NCBI GenBank assembly: GCA_014529385.2
Contig: CM043963.1
Coordinates: 105,927,912-105,991,911, forward strand
Source: Adiantum capillus-veneris
Lineage: Eukaryota > Streptophyta > Polypodiopsida > Polypodiales > Pteridaceae
Length of the DNA: 64,000 bases
Direction of reading: 5' to 3'
Position 1 is the stretch's first letter; each line of letters begins with the position of its first letter. The position numbers and the translations under genes are program-made. Shown in pieces: positions 59,301 through 64,000 of the stretch. The notes under the pieces are model-generated. The model worked only from the letters and a program-made list of their open reading frames with translations. It was not told where the DNA came from and made no database searches.

Positions 59301-61629
59301 GGACTATGAACCCTACCTTCAATAACTTGTCCACCTCTTCTCGCAAGGCTTCCATTTGCTCTTGACCCATCCTTCTTAGCCTTTGTCTCACTGGCTTAGC
59401 ACCTTCTTTCAGCTCTATATGCATCTCTTTGCCCTTGAACCCTCTGATCTCTTCATATGAAGTAATGAACAAATCAGGAAAACTAGCTAGCATGTGCAAA
59501 TATATCTCCTTCTCCATAGCTGAGAGGTCTCCACTGATCATTTGTGTCATCAATTCCTGCTTCTTTGACAACTCAACCTTGGTTTGCATCAGCCCTTCAA
59601 TCACTTCATAAGGCCCTTCACTTTCATCTTCAACCTTATTCGAAAATGCAACTAAACCAAACTCCTGGATTTCTTTGTCCATCAAAAGAAATGCAACATC
59701 AGCATCCTCATCACTGCTAGTAGTGCTATCACTGTCCTTATCTGCCATCGTGGAAGAGTCTTCATCACTAGACTCATCCTCATCTTCATAAAGCTCCTCT
59801 AATCGTTTCCTTGTGTCCATATTATAAAGCTTCTTGGTACCTGTCTTTCCATAGAGGCTAATCGTACCATGTCGCCAATCTTGAACAGCTCCCACTGCAC
59901 GTAACCATGGTCTGCCCAGTATAATAGGATATGCTCCCAACCCTGCTGGCATCACATGAAAATCAACCACTGCCTTTGCATCATATGCCTCCACTTCTAA
60001 GCTCTTTACAACACCCAAGCATTTTACTTTTTGATGGTTTGCCAATCTGATCCGAAACCCTGACACCCCAGCCACTGTGAGACCCATCTTCTCAACGCAT
60101 GAGTGTGTTATGACGCATATTTGGGCTCCGCCATCCACATAACCTTGTCCCAAATTTTTCCTTTTATGCCACACATCTACTATTGGACAAATGTCTGGTA
60201 GCCCATCCATTGCCAACACCTTTACTGAACCTCTCTCTGGCTCTTTCTCCATTGGGCTAACCATCCTCTTCCACTGTCGCTTTAGCTTAGGCACCATCTC
60301 TATAATCAGCCCAAAAGTAACATATGCCTTCCTGCTCGTCAGATCCTCCCTCAAGTCATAGCTTAATTGCCCATCCCCTAGTGGAAAATTTGAAACATGA
60401 AACTTTCGACGAGCTCTCCTTTTCCTCTTGGCCTTGACATCCTCGCCTTCATGGCTCTTTCCCTTCTTCTTGCTAGGACCTGGGACACTTCTTCCTTCCT
60501 TTTCCTCTGTCGTCCTCTTCCCAATAGGCATCACTAATGTATCCTCTAGCTTTGATGCCTTCTCCAAGGTGACTACACTTAGCACTTTTGTCTTTCCCTT
60601 TTCCTCCTGGGTTAATCTGCTGGTTCCTTCATCTCCCTTAATTTCGATGCCATAATCATGCGACCTAGTTAGCACCTGTTTTGGCAATGGATACATGTCT
60701 CCCCCCATCCTTGGTGGCTTATCACATTGCGGGCTGATGTGGCCCAACTCTCCGCAATTATAACATGTGGGCGTCTGCCTCCAAAACCTACTATTACTTT
60801 GTCCAACACCATTCCTAGGTCTTTCTTCACCTCCTGGCTGATTTGCAAACCGCCCTTGACCTCGATTATTTCCCACTTGACCTAGCATGTTTAGGCTGAG
60901 ATTCTTCATCAAATCAACCACTTGCCTCATGTCTTGCCTTAGGCCATCATCTTGCATTGCTGTAGTGACCACTGCTGGCATAACCTGAGTAGTAACAGGA
61001 ACCACTGGTTCATGATGAACCCCTGACATACGACCTTGTAAAGAGTCCATAGGCTGAAATTCAGACCTCATGGGCAAAGACTCCACCCCTAACTGGCTCA
61101 TTTTCCTCAGCTTCCACTCTTTGTTCCTTGCTACCTCTAGTGCATCTTCATATGTCCTAGGCTTCTTTAGCTCCACTCTCCAACGTATATTCTCCCAAAG
61201 ACCAGCTAAGAACCTGTCCTTCTTCATCATGTCAGGCGGGGGTACCTGTGGTGCTAAGGCCTTGCACATTCGCTCCCATGCCAATGAAAACTTACGTATG
61301 TACGCATCTACTGGCTCACCTTCCTTTTGCACCAAAGCCTGTACTTCTTGCCACACTTTGTCAGGATCTTCTATCTTCACAAACTCCACTTCCAACCCAT
61401 GTCGTAGATTGTCCCAACTCAACCTTACAGGTGGATCATCCACACGCAACTCCTCTTCAAATGCTTTAGATCAAACTCGTGCATCACTCTTCAAACAAAT
61501 TTGGAGAAGGCGTAACATCTGCGCACGGTCATGAATCTAGTTGCTAATGCAGGAAACCTCCATCTTTTCCAGAAAGTCCTCCACATCTTCATCACTTCTT
61601 CCATGAAACTCCGGATAAGAGAAAGCCAT
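56336..61629 (-). pseudogene. Gypsy gag-pol polyprotein, five breaks
   Basis: The start ATG is at 61629-61627 (MAFSYPEFHGRSDED). Domains in order: gag (AYIRKFSLAWERM), zinc knuckle CYNCGELGHISPQC (about 60766-60725), protease YVDGGAQICVI (about 60150), reverse transcriptase (VSPVVVSPKKNGKWRICVDF, WGCYCYTVLPFGLSNGP, FMDDF at about 58936), RNase H (AKHDPLQWDDKCEEVF onward), second RNase H (VLFFDGSYRKS, NNEAEYATLEA, IKGDALLVVKQ), integrase zinc part (HHWCRSCNRCQ) and core (GIDAIGP, LSDKGPGF, NGLNERFNGEL), and a GPF motif (KWEGPFKVVE). Breaks: TAG 61537-61539, TGA 61471-61473, a frameshift near 58960, TAA 58625-58627, TGA 58337-58339. So this copy cannot make its own protein. Confidence 0.93.
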
Positions 61630-62697
61630 GGCTACCCAAATTATGATGCTTTGAGAATCCCTTCGAACACACGTGCAAGAACCCAAAACTTTTCAATACC
61701 CAATCCCCAGAAACTTCAATGGAGCTCAGCTTTAGATAAGGACAAACACATGCACATCAAATGAGTTTTCATTGTTAATCATCGGAATGACACTAGGCAA
61801 AGGACATTCCAGGATCTCTCTCAATCTTCTTGGCCCAAACATAAAGACTATGCGCTGCTGGAAAAAGATCTTCCTGGACACATGAACATTAAATCTGAAT
61901 TCTTTGAGTTAAATGAAAAGGAGTGAACTGAGGGCCATTTTGATCATCCATTAAAGCCAACCATGAAGCTCCCAAGAAGGCACACCTGACTCAACCTCTG
62001 ATTTTGCCAAAATTTCAGCAGCATAACAGCATAAATGGCTCAAAATACCAAAAAACCAGCCATCATAACTTGGGAAAATTTCGACAAAGTTTCCCCAGAA
62101 GTAGAGCAGTAGGAACCCAAAATATAGACTGTCTATGTATGCATAAACTGCCAACAATAGAACCCGAGCATCAATTAGGAATCACTAGTACATAGCCTAT
62201 GACGAGGTCACAAAAAGGGTGCTCCAGCTACCTGTATCACCGAAAGGATCTCTACATTTGAGAATCCCCCAGCTCAATAAAAACCTCACGCTATCGACCC
62301 TCACACGAAGGCTAATGCAAATCGCGTATAGTCAAGTCTCAGAAATGACTATCTTCCAGACCAAGTCTCAGAAATGGCTGGGACTGCCAAATACAACCAA
62401 GTATGGCTCCACAAATGCGTACAATGGCAGTTTCCACAAGTAACGTACAATCCAGCAGACAATGCGCTCAAATAGGCGCCAAGTGATGCATACCCACAAC
62501 AACTGCAAGTGACATCACTGCTAGTATATCACTATACTCCAGCTACCTGTACCTGTGTGAATCACCTGTACCTGTACCTGTACCTGTCCCTGTAACCTGC
62601 AACCTGTAACTTGTAATCTGCAACCTGCAACCTGTAATCCCGAAGCTCGAAGCTCGAAGCTCGAAGCAGAAGGTACTCGAAGAAGATCCTCCGTGGG
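61630..62697 (-). other. Gypsy 5' leader with CCTGTAA-type repeats
   Basis: About 1.07 kb between the primer site and gag, with no long frame. At 62545-62670 it carries short tandem repeats of 'acctgt', 'aacctgcaacctgta' and then 'cgaagct'. Could hold packaging or translation signals; none recognised. Confidence 0.6.
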
Positions 62698-62704
62698 GGC
62701 GCCA
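62698..62704 (-). promoter_or_regulatory. Primer-binding site of the gypsy element
   Basis: On the minus strand TGGCGCC, followed by CCCACGG, begins six bases after the 5' LTR. TGGCGCC is the start of Lys- or Asp-type tRNA primer sites; I cannot decide which. Confidence 0.6.
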
Positions 62705-62710
62705 AAAGAA

Positions 62711-62887
62711 TGTGAACGGGATGAAAACACACACAGAGCCTCTATAACGACCCGACACACACTCTTGGGAAGATACACACACACACACTATGGCGCACCA
62801 CTCGGCTTAGACAACACACCTGGCCGAGACAGGGAACACACCTCTGGAGTGAGAGGAGAGAGACTATCCACTTGCCCACTCCACACA

Positions 62888-62930
<43 letters not shown>

Positions 62931-63872
62931 GAAAAACTCAGCTCAAAAGAGGAGAATTTCTGATGTTTAGATACAATTGAGCTTGGGCCAACACCAATGG
63001 GGCAAATAGCTCACACAATATGGGTAAAATAAGCCAGATACAATCACAAACTAGAGCAGAAACTTCGCTCATAGGAGAAACTTACACAAAAAAATAGCAG
63101 AAAAAGAGTGAGGAATTTGGCAAAATGGACAGCGCCATCGCGTCCGGAACGGCCCAAAACCCCAGTCTACAATGTCAAAGTGCTCAAATTCGACTCGGAT
63201 GAGCAGTTTACGGCCAAAACAGGCTCCAAAAACCCCAAAAACACACCTGCGGCTGTTCCTCCTCTCTTCTCCACGTTTTTTCTGGTCTTCTCTCTGTTTT
63301 TTCAGTTCCCACACTTAGCTTTATTATTTGGGCACCCTTGGCCTTTTAGATGACCTCAAACGGACCCCGAACAGGCCAAAAACTGACCTCGCAGTGCATA
63401 GTTGTCACCCTGCTGCATCCATACGCACACCTGGCACTCGACTTTTTTCAATAATGCATCCCGACACCACGTAAAGTGGCCCCAAAAAGTGGTCCTAATG
63501 ATGACCTTTCTGCATAACTCTCACAAGAAAACACCCACATTGTGTCCGTCCTCATCCGCGTGCAAATATTGACCTCGTTCGCCCTCCTGACGCCACTAGA
63601 TGCCATCTGACGCACCTGCTGACCTCATGTTGTCGGCCTGCGGATAGCTTCCTCGAGAAGTTTTAGGCACTATAAACTCCTCATTATTGTAGAAAAAACA
63701 TACTGGTACTGGTGATAGTGAAAATCGATGCACTATGTACATGCTGTCCTACCTGTACACATGTGGGCCCCACGTAACCACCTGGCTATGGAAATTGGGC
63801 AATCCTTTATTCGATGCACCATGCATGTGTATGTACATATGAGCAATCCCTTGCTCCAAAAAACTCCTGAAA
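62711..63872 (-). repeat. 5' LTR of the gypsy element
   Basis: Differs from the 3' LTR mainly by a longer (CA)n (about 62886-62928) and scattered substitutions. Confidence 0.95.
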
Positions 63873-64000
63873 ACGTAATGCGCATCATCAAGACTACTTA
63901 TCACGTATGAATGTGTCATGGCTGACACTGGGATGGCTACGTCCTTCTCACCCATAGAAAAAACTATGTGTCCTGCCATCAACTCATCACCCTCTAGCAT
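63873..64000 (-). pseudogene. 5' part of the split ORF, runs off the window
   Basis: Open to the window edge on the minus strand; visible pieces include VFSMGEKDVAIPVSAMTHSY and VISSLDDAHYV. It continues in frame at 55106-55067 once the gypsy element and one ACGT are taken out. I do not recognise the protein; it could itself be part of another transposon. Confidence 0.5.

Larger units (their letters stand above)
55111..63872 (-). mobile_element. Ty3/gypsy LTR retrotransposon, Tat-like (dual RNase H)
   Basis: A nearly complete element of 8.76 kb on the minus strand. LTRs at 55111-56250 (3') and 62711-63872 (5') have TG...CA ends (TGTCAGG...TTCACA; the right copy has TTTCAGG). ACGT flanks both ends (55107-55110 and 63873-63876). 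Gene order is gag, protease, reverse transcriptase, RNase H, a second RNase H, integrase. A second RNase H between the first and integrase is the mark of the Tat branch of plant gypsy elements. The LTRs are very similar apart from CA-repeat length, so insertion is fairly recent, although the coding part has several stops. Confidence 0.93.

Noticed and set aside
1-64000. CRISPR arrays, bacterial operons or phage genes
   Set aside because: Repeats lack the spacer-repeat regularity of CRISPR, genes have introns, and the mobile elements are eukaryotic.

Overview
This looks like nuclear DNA of a land plant with a large, repeat-rich genome. The evidence is GT-AG introns with U-rich acceptors, Ty3/gypsy and Ty1/copia elements, a Mutator-like element with a linked ULP1-type protease, a tRNA-iMet primer-binding site, and a potato-inhibitor-I gene. 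A fern or other early-diverging lineage is my guess from the feel of the proteins. Nothing in the window proves it.

The left 27.5 kb looks like one unit. On the minus strand, from right to left, lie a decayed gene with a ParB/DGQHR-like domain followed by a segment resembling a permuted DNA methyltransferase (9757 to about 7090), a SET-domain gene (4519 to 3966), and an FCP1/NIF phosphatase-like gene with a SAP-like tail (about 3330 to 2147). On the plus strand, starting at 24220, is a 986-codon frame with an N-terminal DUF8039-like part and a DUF7869-like, DDE-transposase-like part. All the space between and inside these genes is filled by one minisatellite whose core reads GGTCCACCACTTGTCC. 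In 9.84-19.88 kb it forms a higher-order array with a period of about 435 bp. Both the ParB-like and the DUF7869 genes have a 3' splice site directly before their ATG and face away from this array, so both leaders, and probably the promoters, should lie inside it.

From 27.5 to 34 kb are noncoding DNA, long CT/GA microsatellites, a duplicated 1.2-1.4 kb block on either side of a lone exon, and a copia RNase H remnant. From 34 to 38.7 kb are short tandem repeats, two tRNA-derived SINE candidates, a small LTR retroelement carrying a 342-codon sense ORF, and a neat two-exon potato inhibitor I gene, the best candidate for an ordinary host gene. From 38.7 to 46.9 kb are dispersed repeats, a TA-flanked MITE, a copia RT remnant and a short LTR with an iMet primer-binding site.

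From 46.9 to 54.5 kb a degenerate Mutator-like transposase gene (plus strand, SWIM finger) and a ULP1-like protease gene (minus strand, five phase-consistent exons) converge on tandem repeats, like MULEs that carry a ULP gene. From 55.1 to 63.87 kb is a nearly complete but mutated Ty3/gypsy element on the minus strand, with two RNase H domains (Tat-like). It has ACGT target duplications and splits an open reading frame that continues past the window end. Many premature stops fit C-to-T change (CAG to TAG, CGA to TGA), as expected of methylated, decaying transposons.
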